64,000 bases of DNA from Tubiluchus corallicola. Its lineage: Eukaryota; Priapulida; Priapulimorpha; Priapulimorphida; Tubiluchidae. This document shows, piece after piece, positions 24,601-35,529 of this stretch (its first letter is position 1; the number at the start of each line of letters is the position of its first letter). The stretch spans positions 381,501 to 445,500 of the forward strand of contig JAQGDQ010000153.1 of NCBI GenBank assembly GCA_030141605.1, given 5' to 3'. The notes under the pieces were generated by a model that was not told the DNA's origin, searched no databases, and saw only the letters and a program-made list of their open reading frames with translations. The position numbers were made by a program, and so were the translations under genes.

Positions 24601-26913
24601 CGCGTGACAAATGAAGAAAAATTTGTTTCTAATCATAAAAATATGTGACAAACAAATTGTTATATTATTAAAACTTTGATGTCATTGTAACCCAAATTCA
24701 TAAAACAATGAATTAGAGAAACAAGTCTTTAAAATATGATAATAACGAATGCGATAGCCAACTATTTTTAACGCATAAAGTGTTTCTTCTTTCACAGATA
24801 GTGAGCCACCAACTGTCAAAAATTGCCCTGATGATATTAAGGTGATTGACAAAGAATTCAGTGACGCCGTTCAAGTGACGTGGCAGGATCCAAAGTTTCA
24901 AGACAACTCTGGCTTTGTGACAGTGAACGAAAGTATCCCGAGCAAGAGAATGTTTGACATTGGTGAACATCAGGTTAGTTATGCTGCTAAAGACGCCAGT
25001 GGAAACGAAGTTGCCTGCACATTCTCTGTGACCGTGCGTAGTAAGTTTATAACAAAATGATAAATTATTGTTGGCATACTCGTATTATTTATTCTTGTAC
25101 TATGACTGAACTTTCTTAATTCCTACAATTTGTTTATCACGAAAATGATATAGCATCGTCACTGTCATTAGCAACTTTATTTCTGTTACCGCTGAGAAAC
25201 TTATAGATAATATCCTCTTCATAAGTATTTTGATCATTATTACAACGAAGGCCAACAGGTTGTGAATAAATTTATAGATGATATATTTTGGACAAAAATG
25301 ATGCTGAAGGACCAGAGATCATATTCGCATGATGACGATGATGATTATCGTTATCGTCATCTTGACCAGTAGAAGCAGCAGCAATATGTGGTCTTATTCT
25401 GAGCTGTGGATTGATGTCACTTGTTGTTTACTTGCAGGACCAGAATGTCCAGAGCCTCCATGCCCAGTGAATGGTTATGTCAAGTGCAGTGGTAGGCAGC
25501 AGGGCGATGTTTGTCATGTGTTTTGCGAAGAAGGATTTTACTTTTTTGATCCCGCCAGTGAGAGATATGTGTGTTCTACTGATTTTATGTGGTCCCCCAA
25601 TTATGCGCCACAGTGCATGCGTAAGTTGAATATTGTTACTATTTTAAGAAACATCGATGCTATAATGAACACGTGCCTGTTGTTAAGCATTATTGTTACG
25701 AAAAATAGTAATTGTATGAATTACTGTTTATTTGAATTATTTTTTCCAGCTACCATTGAACCATTAGCCGCAAGGCTAGGATATAGTGTGAAGATGGACA
25801 GCATCTCAAAAATATGCCCGCTAAACGAAAGCACAGCTTTTCTAATGGCGACCCAGTTGCAAATGAACAAGTTTGAGAACTTGTGTCCGGAAGACCGCAA
25901 GTGCAAAGTTGATGCTCTCGCAGTAACGTGTTCGGAAACCGGTGGAGTTCCATTTAATGTCAACTTTACCATTGCTGGGAACATTCTGAATGCAGGAAAA
26001 GTCTTGGCAGATAAAATGAATACAACATTGGCTCTTAGCACATATAGTGGTCACACATACGTTATGCTGTTATCAGTTAAAAGCCACCTGTACAGTCCAC
26101 TTCCAGATCCTGATGGCCGCAAACTTCTACCGAAACTGCATTTGACATGTCCGAATGGATATGCGCAGCGAAAGGAAACATGTGGTAAGTAAAATCATTA
26201 TTCAAGACAAATGGACACACGTGTAAACTGGACTGAACAAGCATCATTGTCCAAAAAATTTAAAAGCTTTTTTCGTTTGACTGCCATGTGGTTAGTTGAT
26301 ATGGAACTGTGTACTCACAAGTTTCGACATCAATTTTTTGCACTTTCAGAAACCCACTTGTTCACGCCAAGCACTTGTATCTGGCGCTGCTGAACACGAT
26401 ACAACAGAATTGCATTTTTTAAATTCTTTTGTAGTATATCTTTCATGTACTAACTTCAGCAGTTAACTCCTCTAAGCATTTTTGGTGGTTTAAGAGTTTT
26501 ACGTAATGGTATAGGAAGATGAGAGGCCTGAAGCGACCTCAATGAATATCCAATCCAGTGCAGTCTTCCTAATTGGATTTGTTTGTTCCGAGGGTCTTTC
26601 ATCACATCATCCTGATTGTCATTGAATATTTGATCAAAACGTTTGATACCTAATAGCTTTCTATATAGACGCATCTATACTTTGAGAAGCATCTATTTCT
26701 TTTTTCTGTTTAAACTTTTTCGATTCAGTCGTAACTGCTACCAATTGACTGACACAGTTTGCGTGTCAATGTTCTACACTTTCAGTGACCAAAAGCCATG
26801 AAGACGGACTTTGTTACTGATGACTTCTTATTGTGTAGGTGTCTCAACGCTGAACTAAATCTGAATATTTTTGTGTTTCAGTTCTCTGTCCTCTGGGAAG
26901 GGAGTGTGCTTAA
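13578..26913 (+). CDS. Modular EGF / sushi / HYR extracellular protein, 13 exons
   Basis: Probable cell-surface or matrix adhesion protein. Order: hydrophobic N-terminal segment, acidic linker, two EGF domains, three calcium-binding EGF domains (D-x-[ND]-E-C starts), sushi, another calcium-binding EGF, two HYR domains, a second sushi, a roughly 145-residue region with five or more cysteines, and the start of a GCC2/GCC3-type CP.GY...C..CP.G motif. Every internal exon from 16065 to 26184 is phase 1-1, the usual pattern for shuffled extracellular modules. The HYR-HYR-sushi-cysteine motif order recalls polydom/SVEP1, but the von Willebrand A and pentraxin modules are absent here. Predicted length is about 830 residues with the short second exon, or about 1000 with the long one if a one-base frameshift is corrected. 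No orthologue is claimed. Confidence 0.85.
14152..14354 (+). mobile_element. tRNA-derived SINE
   Basis: Box A TAGCTCAAAGG (14161-14171) and box B GGTTCAACTTC (14204-14214) have the spacing of a tRNA head with a CCC-like anticodon loop. An unrelated body follows, then a (TTA)n tail ending near 14354. The stems are too broken for a working tRNA. Confidence 0.65.
14943..15591 (+). CDS. EGF/sushi/HYR protein exon 2 with apparent frameshift; first EGF
   Basis: Open from 14885 to the TGA at 15437, in frame with exon 1 if spliced at GATTGCAG (14942). Encodes a second hydrophobic segment ([19 protein letters not shown]), then an acidic Ser/Thr/Asn linker with glycosylation sites. The EGF that follows ([12 protein letters not shown]...[12 protein letters not shown]) is in the +1 frame. 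Removing one base at the A8T5 run (15418-15430) would join them. Alternatively exon 1 splices to 15454 (acceptor GAAGCAG), giving the EGF in frame without the linker. The open frame and its composition favour a real exon, but either model fits. Confidence 0.55.
15651..15695. repeat. (TTA)n microsatellite
   Basis: About 15 TTA units directly after the second coding exon. Confidence 0.9.
16065..16181 (+). CDS. EGF domain exon 3
   Basis: Phase 1-1, 39 codons. Six cysteines in EGF spacing: [21 protein letters not shown], then [10 protein letters not shown]. It lacks the calcium-binding consensus. Confidence 0.9.
16268..16425. repeat. Degenerate TATGT-type minisatellite
   Basis: Repeated GTTATGTT, GTGTTGTATTATG and CATGTCATGTCATGT steps with a roughly five-base period, in an intron. 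Confidence 0.7.
16945..17067 (+). CDS. Calcium-binding EGF exon 4
   Basis: Phase 1-1, 41 codons, starting [17 protein letters not shown] supplies the aromatic and hydroxylation-site region, and all six cysteines are present. Confidence 0.92.
17225..17325. repeat. (ATC/GTC)n trinucleotide repeat
   Basis: Imperfect TCATCATTATCATCGTCGT array. Stop-free frames here encode only Asp/Asn or Met/Thr runs and are not genes. Confidence 0.85.
18409..18531 (+). CDS. Calcium-binding EGF exon 5
   Basis: Phase 1-1, starting DVDEC, with [16 protein letters not shown] and a final cysteine before the donor GTATAA. Confidence 0.92.
18700..18900 (+). mobile_element. Probable tRNA-derived SINE
   Basis: Box A TAGCTTAGTGG (18708-18718) and a weak box B TGTTCCAATG (18752-18761) at tRNA spacing, in an intron. 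The 3' end is not clear. Confidence 0.45.
19067..19195 (+). CDS. Calcium-binding EGF exon 6
   Basis: Phase 1-1, 43 codons, starting DVNEC, with [16 protein letters not shown] and an Asn-Gly-Ser glycosylation site near the end. Confidence 0.92.
19443..19622 (+). CDS. Sushi (CCP) domain exon 7
   Basis: Phase 1-1, 60 codons. Four cysteines and the sushi pattern CPGL...[18 protein letters not shown], then [12 protein letters not shown] and a W before the last cysteine. Confidence 0.88.
19917..20020. repeat. Hairpin with 44-46 bp arms in an intron
   Basis: Left arm 19917-19960 (starts ACTTTAGCATAATAG, ends CTTTAAC) is the reverse complement of right arm 19975-20020, save one extra TA step. The loop is about 14 bases of AT. 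The transcript of this intron would fold into a long stem. It may be a small MITE or the product of a local inverted duplication. Confidence 0.85.
21351..21396. repeat. (CA)n / (CACG)n microsatellite
   Basis: Runs of ACACGCACAC and ACACACAC within the long intron between the first sushi exon and the next EGF exon. Confidence 0.85.
22159..22281 (+). CDS. Calcium-binding EGF exon 8
   Basis: Phase 1-1, 41 codons, starting [25 protein letters not shown] and a final cysteine complete the domain. Confidence 0.92.
22745..22862. repeat. Two tandem 38-bp palindromic units followed by (GT)n
   Basis: Units at 22745-22780 and 22783-22818 are identical. Each starts ATGATAG and ends CTATCAT, with a GGATATATATTCC core palindrome. 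A GT/GC microsatellite follows at 22821-22862, about 95 bases before the next exon. Confidence 0.85.
22958..23245 (+). CDS. HYR domain exon 9
   Basis: Phase 1-1, 96 codons. HYR (hyalin repeat) signature: [11 protein letters not shown] at the start, the W of [10 protein letters not shown], then [17 protein letters not shown] and CVFNVTV at the end. A Ser-rich insert with LSSSSLSS lies in the middle. Confidence 0.88.
24798..25040 (+). CDS. HYR domain exon 10
   Basis: Phase 1-1, 81 codons. [48 protein letters not shown] and CTFSVTV form a complete HYR domain of normal length. Confidence 0.92.
25438..25620 (+). CDS. Second sushi domain exon 11
   Basis: Phase 1-1, 61 codons. [38 protein letters not shown] and a final cysteine. 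It has extra cysteines compared with a standard four-cysteine sushi. The EC.EPP.P.NG start is like the sushi that follows HYR domains in polydom-type proteins. Confidence 0.85.
25750..26184 (+). CDS. Cysteine-containing spacer exon 12
   Basis: Phase 1-1, 145 codons. Contains [29 protein letters not shown] and two or three Asn glycosylation sites, and ends [15 protein letters not shown]. The last motif is the first half of a GCC2/GCC3 (ephrin-receptor-like) repeat. The fold of the middle part is not recognised. Confidence 0.8.
26456..26674 (-). mobile_element. LINE C-terminal fragment in last intron
   Basis: The minus strand encodes [20 protein letters not shown], the RLRWLGH..R...D..P block after the reverse transcriptase of many non-LTR elements. 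The same block occurs at 43296-43535 on the other strand. Confidence 0.55.
26882..26913 (+). CDS. EGF/sushi/HYR protein last coding exon
   Basis: Acceptor GTGTTTCAG at 26873-26881. Joins in phase to give [13 protein letters not shown] and then stop TAA at 26911. The joined CPNGY...CVLCPLG fits a GCC2/GCC3 repeat that ends abruptly after a few residues. Confidence 0.65.
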
Positions 26914-27002
26914 CGTCGAAATTCTAGCGGAAATTTTTGTATGCATCACAAGTAATGCTGGCCTAATGTTTTTCAAAGCTACTAACAGTAATTGATATGT
27001 CT

Positions 27003-27008
27003 AATAAA
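27003..27008 (+). terminator. Polyadenylation signal of the EGF/sushi/HYR gene
   Basis: AATAAA 90 bases after the stop codon, supporting 26882-26913 as the final coding exon. Confidence 0.6.
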
Positions 27009-28267
27009 TCGAAGCTAAAATGATTTAATTTTTAATTTATTATAAACGTCTAGCAGTCGTAGGAAAGACGTGTAATGTGTCCAGTGTCCACATTTCAAAA
27101 TCGATTGACTGTAATGCACAAAGATTATACTTTAATGTTATTTTACTAAATATTCTATACTCATGCAAATTAAAGTTTCAGTACGTAAGCGCTCCAGGAA
27201 TTTTAATTTACAACTATTTATATAATGTAAAGACTATTCCAAGAATGACGTATGCCTAATGTACTATTGATGATTTTGAAAATGAAAGTATCTAAAGGTG
27301 CTTAAAACCAAATACTTTTTGTATAACTATAGATATTTTATTTTTGTAATTTTATGCAAATTACACGCACTCATCAAAATTATACTTGGCAGTACGTTTG
27401 AAAAGATTTTTAAGCTTTCAAATAATACACATTTTTCTCGTAACTGGTACAGTGCCTCGGTTTTTTATTGAAATAGACTTGATACACAAGCAGTACGTGA
27501 ATAGTACGTAACAACACATGCAAACAGTACTTCTGAGTTTCCGCATAGATATCAACAAATCTCTTGGTCCAAAATGTTGTCAGGAAACCACATATAGATC
27601 CTTTGTTCCCCGATGTAAAGGCGATATAAGATATCATTTTGTATTGAAAGTCTTTGGTGGATGTTAAGGTTTAGAAATGCTGCTGAGTATATCCGTTTAC
27701 AACAACGAGACTGACATAATACAGATTTGTTAGGAATAATTTTGGAAACGAAATGAAGTGTGTCGAAACTGATGTTTAAATCCCTGGTTTTTGATAAAGC
27801 TTAATTTTATACTGCAAAAAAACATTAGACTGAGTTTAGTGATCTGAAAGTTTTCGAATGATCTACTAGCAGCAGGCTGAAATTCGTGTGTTATTAGTGT
27901 TTATTGCATGGATTAGGTTAGGTATGCGACACTGTAAAGAGAAAGAAGTAATGTAAAACAAGAACACGCGATTAAAATACTTATTTACCATGATGACAGC
28001 ATAATATGAATGTGCGTTAAATAGCTCTGATTAAAAATAGGAACAAGTTTTGCGTAAAGGCTATTTTTCCTACCTTGAAGAGCTCATTTGTCTCGTCACA
28101 TAGTACAAATGGTTATATGATTGAACTAGGGATGCTTATACAAACAGAAAAAATACAATGCCTTGCGTTCAATTGAAGAGGCGTTTGGTCAATATGGCAA
28201 GTATAAATGCTAAGCCTGGGAATTTCCTGAAACCAGGTAACTGGACAAGCTTTTACGTTTATGTCCC

Positions 28268-28446
<179 letters not shown>

Positions 28447-29045
28447 GTCTCTGCTCTTCCAAAAAATACTCAGTCGCTATAATTTGTAAAAGCCACAGGT
28501 GAAATACATTTTCGTCATTCATATCGGCCATTTTGAAAACACACGGCGCTGCGTACACCCGTTCATACTTTTTACATCTTGCGTTTGCGTTACGCAGGTC
28601 TTATGTATAGGCCTTATATTTCCACGCGCGTATTTTAAGCATATTGTATCATTTTACTTTAACCTAAAGTTCTCGAACGTTCTGTGCAGTCAACCATTAT
28701 TAATGGCTTCCATTTTGCTTATGAGTAACATGATAGCGCTGGCGTTGTGCGTTGTTTACTTGAAGCATGGCGTTGGTACATAATATATAGAAAATAGAAA
28801 ATATAGAAAATCACTGTAGGAAACATCTTATGAGCATCAGTCTGATGAGACGTTGTTGTCTCAGGTTGTCTTATCCAGTGGCGTAGCTATGACAACATGA
28901 GAGGCGGCATCAAAATGGAGCAATGCAAGACTTTCAGTTTTCATTATCGCTGCCATAAAATAAAGCTAGTCCGGAATGAGAAGCATTGGATTACTTGCTT
29001 GTTGAGTTTTTCCTGCCCTGTCTGGATATGTCATTTGTGTAAAAA

Positions 29046-29354
29046 ATGGGCAATGGTATTTCCTTTATAAAACAAGTAAAAGGGCCATTAACCAGAAGTA
29101 CAAAATTACTCACTTTTACAAATGTGGTACATCCACTATTCATTTATGACTCTCTACTTCTCGCAAATCTATCAAAAACATCACTAGACAGAATCGACTC
29201 AACGCAAAATTGCGCAATAAGATACATTCTTGGCTCTTGGAGCAAAACATACAAGCAAAATTATTCTGCCACTTCAAACAGAAGAAAATTGCAATTAGCC
29301 ATGTCCAGTAGGTCTATTATTTTGGATGTAAATAAAAAAGAAAGGGCACTGTAG
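29046..29354 (+). mobile_element. LINE reverse transcriptase 3' fragment
   Basis: Encodes LLTFTNVVHPLFIYDSLLL and LDRIDSTQNCAIRYILGSWS, the post-catalytic thumb region of non-LTR reverse transcriptases (..V.P...Y......L..IQ..A.R.I.G). The catalytic part is missing. Confidence 0.6.
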
Positions 29355-29639
29355 TACAACTAGTAAAATTCAAATGCAAATAATTTTGGTCAGAGCAAAT
29401 CACGGACAGAGAGACGGGAAGCAATGAAGAGTGAGGAGGGAAACTCATTTTCTTTATTTCGAACAATTAAATTCATACCTTTACAAATACACACAATGTC
29501 ACAAAATACATACATAAATAAAAACACAAGTAAATGTTTAAATAACTTGATGCCACTATAAACTGCATTTAGCTAAAACCTAATTACATTTTAGTTCACA
29601 GCGTTTCCATACAACAGATTATGTACTTTGTTGCATATA

Positions 29640-29912
29640 TAAAAAAGTTCGTCAGCAGTTTCTAATTCTAGAAGTTAAATGGACATCATTGTTAAACATC
29701 GTCAGACGAATCACATTGGAACTGTTGTTCGTACTTGTTAGTAAGCTATACACACACATTCTGCGCATTATACTAAAGTACTTAAAATCTAGTGTAGACA
29801 TAGGTCTAGCACTAAAATCATAGTCATAATTAAACATCTTTCTCACAGGTATATAATAGGCTACTTTTAACTTTTGCAGATTATAATCGCAAAAATTTCT
29901 CCATGTGGCCAT
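29640..29912 (-). mobile_element. LINE C-terminal fragment
   Basis: The minus strand encodes CDYNLQKLKVAYYIPVRKMF, then SARPMSTLDF and MCVYSLLTSTNNSSNVIRL. This matches the KL.VAYN..FR.LF...R..S...F region at the end of CR1-like reverse transcriptase ORFs. Confidence 0.6.
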
Positions 29913-30695
29913 GCAGCAAAAACTGCTACAGAAGGCAGCAAATAATTACTTCTTTACGTCATTAGTACAATCAGCAGATTTTCTAATAACTTTATTTGCT
30001 CTGCAATAAAACAAAGTACTTTGTTGAATAATATCTGGGTCATCTCCATTATCTTGAGAAATCATATGGCCGAGTTATTTTTCTTTATATCTGGGTGTTA
30101 AAACCAAATTATATAATCCAGCTGTAGCAAAAGTTTGATTCAACATTGTCTGATATCTGATAACAACCTGCTTAGTTCTATAGACATATCAAATTATTTG
30201 ACGAAATCGTGCTTAAGTGCAGAGGTCCTGGAACCAACAGACACGGATCACCTACATACACTAGATGGTTTGCAATGAAATGTTTGTAATTTGTGACTGA
30301 CCGTCGCGTTTTGCAACCGAATTAGTGCCAGTTTTAAACTCAGATAGAATCAGAGACATTTTAACATCTTGTTTGACTCTATTGTCAACTTTGAAAACAT
30401 CTGAGTGCTGGTGTCCCAATCTGATAAACAGGCCATGATTCACATACATGTAGTAATAAACCAATAGACGTATAACTATGGTAGGAATATCAGTTTTCAA
30501 CAGTTTGAAATAGTTAAAGGTTTTTGATGCGTTTATGAAAATTACGTGAACACTACTTTGCCTTGTAACATTTTAAAATTAAAAACGTAACCCTGCTTTT
30601 TTAATTAAAAAAAATCTTTATGGGTAAACGCTGTGAAACGAGTTTTCTGGGAAAAAATTTTCTGGCATTTTTTTTCTGGGAAGGTATTTTTTCAC

Positions 30696-30986
30696 TCAAA
30701 CTAGTATCACAGTCTGTGAGTAAGCCCTAATGTTGAATTTTTCTAGTTTTAGTACCATTGCCCCACAGTCAGTCTTCCATTTTTTTAAAATTTCATCCGC
30801 GATTTCTTTTTCTGGCAACTGAATCTGGATGTTGCCCAGGGCTATTCTAAATGGTATTTCGAAGCGCGTTCGTACGAAGATAGCACTCAAATTATTCTTA
30901 ATGCTCGACTGCGCAATGCTTCTGTCCTGAACATTTTCAAGAAAGATCTCTTTTCTGGATAGTGTGTCCCTTGCCTGCGGAATCAC
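30696..30986 (-). mobile_element. Coding-like ORF, possibly LINE ORF1 fragment
   Basis: A 96-codon frame with IPFRIALGNIQIQLPEKEIA and ILKKWKTDCGAMVLKLEKF. The pattern (fR..tGnI.l.f..ke.A...l..W....G..v.kle) resembles the RRM-like ORF1 of some non-LTR elements. This is inference from pattern only. Confidence 0.4.
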
Positions 30987-31094
30987 TGGATTTGTAGTAT
31001 TCTTGCTAGTTTAATTAGACAATCTGCCGACTGCTCCGCTAAAGGAAAGTTTTGGTTGAGAGCAAAGTGAACCGAACCTAATTTAGGACACTCT

Positions 31095-31235
31095 ACATTT
31101 GGGCCTCCGATAATTGGGACCCAGATAATTTGGGCCCCAGACAATTTGAGCCCCAGACATTTGAGTCCCAAATATCACTGAGCTCAAATATTCGGGCTCA
31201 AATGCCACAGGCGCAAAAGTTTGGGGCTCCGTAAA
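31095..31235. repeat. Degenerate tandem array of ATTTGGGCCCCAGA-like units
   Basis: At least six imperfect units of about 17-18 bases (TTGGGACCCAGATAA, TTGGGCCCCAGACAA, TTGAGCCCCAGACAT and variants), many partly self-complementary. Confidence 0.7.
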
Positions 31236-31441
31236 CCAAATGAACGAAAATTATCTGAAATCGATTTTATGTTGTTATGCATCGATTGTCCATAATCATC
31301 ACAGGTATTAAATCGCTCCTGTCAAGGTTAAGTAACCGTATGACTTCTATGAACTTCACTTTGTCATCTTCAACACGAATCAAATTCTCGGCTACTGAAG
31401 TAAGGATACCGATAGGTTGAGTAGTTCAGAGTAGAGATTGG

Positions 31442-31448
<7 letters not shown>

Positions 31449-31504
<56 letters not shown>

Positions 31505-31512
31505 GAAGAGAG
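31449..31512. repeat. (AG)n microsatellite
   Basis: About 23 AG units, then interrupted AG steps. Confidence 0.95.
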
Positions 31513-33059
31513 TGAGAAAGAATACGCATGACTGTTGTCATGTTTACCTACTTTGTCCATCTTCTTTATTAAAAGTTCCTGTCTAGTCTAGCAGATAACA
31601 AGTATAGTTTTACTCAGAGATACTTAATTAATCTAAATGGCTTTTCTGGAATTAACCATAATATCCTGTGCGCATGCGTGCTTATCAAAAAGTTTTGTTT
31701 TCCCGTTTTTAAAACATTTTCAGTTCGCTCAGCACGTGTACAAAACAACAGTTTGTGTAAGTTAAATATTATTGTCTAATATAAATGCACATTTGAGCAC
31801 TTAATGTGTATGGTTTGTATAGTTTGTATGGTTTTTTTGCGAGGCATGTAGGTGTTGTCGCTGGTTGTTGCGATTGTTTTTGTATTGCTGTTGCTGCTAC
31901 TTCTATTATTGGTGATCTAGCCGTTGCAGTTGTTGTCATTGTTGATGCAGTTGCCATAGTGCTGTTGTTATCGCTGCATCTGTTAATGTCGTTGTTTTAC
32001 TGTCGTTTTCGCTCTCTGTCATAATTTAACTCTGTCATATTTTTTTATTTTTCGATATTGCAATGAAATATTGCAATCTGAAATCTGCTTTTCTTGTTCT
32101 ATGTTAGTTAGTTTTAAAAGCCTTAATTTAGTTTTATGCACTATATCTTGGGGATATGATTTATTAATCTTTTTTTAACGTATCAATGCAATTAACTGTA
32201 ACCGCTAATACGCGATAACTACACTCTGGCAATTTGGGTTGTTTAGTTCAACCACCAATACATATTTCAAAAGTGACCAACTATTTTCAACTTTTTCCAT
32301 CATTCCATAGTACGCATATTTCTCCACTTTATACATAACTTTAAGACAACTCACTGCGCGATTAAGATTCAATGTCTGTAATTTGCTTCGGGTATACCAA
32401 ATGTGTTTTACTGGTAAAATGGTGTTATTTAAACATGGTAATTTCTTATAAGGAAGCTTTCCAAAAACTACATTAAAGTTATTAATTTTAATGCATTACT
32501 TGAATTTTGCACCCATCGTTGTTTGAAATGTTCCCGTATGAACTTCACCTAGTTACACTCTCACGGTAGGTCTATTATTAATACGGTTTCAATTTCTGAA
32601 TTACAAAAACTATAAGTAACGGAATCAACCTTATTGATCTTGAATATTTTAACCATTATAACCATACTATTACTGGCGATGGTGCTTTATTTTTATACTT
32701 ATTTTAGGGTTAGGGATTAGCTTCAGTCATAATTAGTTGTTTTTCGTTATTGAAATGAAATATCTTCTATTGCAATCTGAGACGCGTTTTTCTTTTTCTA
32801 TGTTAGCGTTAAAAACTTTAAGTTAGTTTTATCCACTATTCCTTGCTAATATGATTCACTTATCTTTGTTTAAATGGTTTCTATTCTTTCTCAATGTTTA
32901 TCATTTTAGTATCGTTACTCTGTTTCTACAATATTTGTGAGGTAACGTAATGTAAGCGTACTATATCGTTAAGAATCTCAGCACGCTGAACAATGAAATA
33001 CATTTAAAAAAAAACTCATAACATACATAAAATTTAAATAACATTAAAAATGAAAATAA

Positions 33060-33545
33060 TTGATCATAAAAATTACAAATCAAACAAAACGTGTTTCAAG
33101 ATGTTGTTTAAAAGAATCTAATGATTTTGTAGAACGATTAGCAACAGGTAAGTTATTTCAGAGATGCGAAGCACAAAAAGAAAGAGCTTTTTCACCATAA
33201 AATACTGTATTAGAAATTGGCTGACGTAAATTAGCATTAGAACGAAGTGTTCGGCCTATGTTACGGTGCATTAAAAGATCAGTAAGGTACCAAAGCACGT
33301 AGTATTTTGAAGGTGATACAAGAAATTTTAAATTGAATTTGGAACTTTATTGGTAGCCAACGTAAATCTCTTAGAATATGGGTAATGTGATAATATTTTC
33401 CACTTTTGGTAATGTAATGAAACGAACACCAGAGTTCAGAATTAGTTTGAGTTTGCCATTTTCGTATTCAGGAAGTCCGATAGTAAACTATTGCAGTAAT
33501 CAAGTTTGGATGTTATGAAGGTATGTATGAGTTTTTCATTTTTTT
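33060..33545 (-). mobile_element. LINE reverse transcriptase C-terminal fragment
   Basis: The reverse complement reads LIHTFITSKLDYCNSLLSDF, then a frameshifted RFTLATNKVPNSI stretch (the LHWLPV..RI counterpart) and YGEKALSF-like remains. This matches the H.fItSrlDYCNsLL...LHWLPv block of vertebrate and invertebrate LINEs. Several stops and shifts are present. Confidence 0.65.
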
Positions 33546-33687
33546 ATAATCTTTATTAATCCGTATCAGTAGTTTGGGTATTTTTTTTGCAATTTGTTCA
33601 TTAAGAACTAGTTCTGCTAGTCTATTTCTGTCAGATTGCATTAGATTAAAATACCACATTATTTTTTTTTGTTTTGCGACAGAGGCA

Positions 33688-33855
33688 ATGCACGCACCGG
33701 ATCATCTGTTCAACGTCCATAGTCAGCTTTCTAGCCATAGGCCAACTATCTTCCCTCAAAGCCAACTTTCTTGGCAGAGACCAAACATCTTCACCCCAAC
33801 TCAGCTTTCTAGGCACAGACCAACCATTGATTATCTTTTTCAACACAGCAGACAG
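33688..33855 (+). CDS. Homeobox gene exon with start codon, repeat-bearing N-terminus
   Basis: Fifty-six codons from the first Met, ending SRQ in phase 0 at GTAGGT. A strong acceptor (pyrimidine tract then GCGACAG) ends at 33682, so the exon itself begins at 33683 and may continue an upstream coding exon in phase 1. Confidence 0.75.
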
Positions 33856-35448
33856 GTAGGTAGGAAATCCACTTTTCGATACTTATGTATTAAAGCGAAA
33901 TAAGCCAAAAAGAATTTAATTAAAAATCGCATGAACAATTCGGCATAAGCGCATCATTATCCGCGTTAATAAAACACCTGTTTCAAAATTTTAAATTAAG
34001 AGCATAGTATTATTAAGTATTTATGATGTAAGTAATCAACTACAATCATTTGTTTCAAAAAATTACATGTACTGAAACCACAAAAGTATGCGTTAATATG
34101 ATAACATATGTGTTGGGTACACCCAAGTAGTCGAAACACACGAGAGGTTCCTGGTTCCAGTCTAGTCTCAGTCCCTCAGTCCTTTTCGTATCCTTTTTTC
34201 GAGTCAAATGTGATAAAAATTATCAGCTGTAGATTTATCCATGATTAAAATTAATTTCTATTTCAGAGAAGAACTAGAACTGTGTTTACACCTAATCAGC
34301 TGGCTGAGTTGGAGGCTCTTTTTGAACGTACACCTTACCCTGACGTTTTTCTAAGGGAAGAGCTTGCTGAAAAACTTCACTTGCATGAAGCCAGAATACA
34401 GGTATACTTTTAAGAGGAATGCTTTAGTGTCTCGGACTCTATTATATTGACATAATAATATTTGGAGAATAATTAGTGCAGTTAGTTAGATCTATCCATC
34501 GATGACCAATATCAATAGCGCGTAAGTATCCTGCGTAGAGTGTTGTTTATGTGGAAAGTAATTGGCGACTGACCGGCCAATGTCTTGCTTTATACAAAGT
34601 TATATTTTGTATAAAGTTTTTAAAAAGCAGCGTGTCAAAATGTACATCATTAACATAATCACTGCTTAAAACGTTTATATGAAATATGTAGGCCGGCAGA
34701 TCAGAGGATTTCAATCAAACAAATGAGGTACGAATATCTGACTTTAGCCCGGGCAAAACAAGGATAGTAACGCTGCACTTCATTTTTTGCAGTTTTATTA
34801 ATCTGCACCAGAAGTTTTGGGTATTCTTTTTGCGATTTGTTCAAAATAAGAACGGGAAGTCTAGTGGTCCAAAATCAGGATGTTTATTCGCAGTTGCTCG
34901 TTCCTTGTGTCTTCAGTGTTTGGTGTGGTCTAAACCACCTGAAGCGCAAAAAGAGCTTTATTATAGGGTGTCCGACAGACACTTGTCTAGCTCAGCTCTC
35001 TTTAGGCAATAATGTCATGCCCAGTTAAAATTCTCTTTAACTGGTACCTTCAACGTTTGATTCCGCCAAAAAATAAAATAGCTGATTCAATGGTGTCTAA
35101 AAGGTCTAATACAGTGTCTGGGATATCTGTTATCTGCACCTACAGTTCGTATGGCGGCAGGCACAACACGGAGACAGTTTCAGACAATACTTCCAATATT
35201 ACTCTAGTCCATTTTGGATCACCTGAATCATCCATCTGTAGTTCTGTATACCTTGAGTAATTTTGTAAATGACTATTGAAGCTTTGTTCGTTTGACCAGA
35301 ACCCTTTAGGCTGCTGCTCTAATGGATGGTAAGTCTTTATTATCGGTATACATCAGTATGTCAACATGTTGACACTTCAACGTAGGAATATTCAATTTTC
35401 GTTCAGAAAGAGAGAACACAGAGTTGCGAGAGACAGAGAGGCTGAGTG

Positions 35449-35529
<81 letters not shown>

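Noticed and set aside
25721-26054. Minus-strand ORFs of 67-106 codons opposite the cysteine-rich exon
   Set aside because: The plus strand encodes the continuation of the modular protein with proper splice sites; the antisense frames have no domain.
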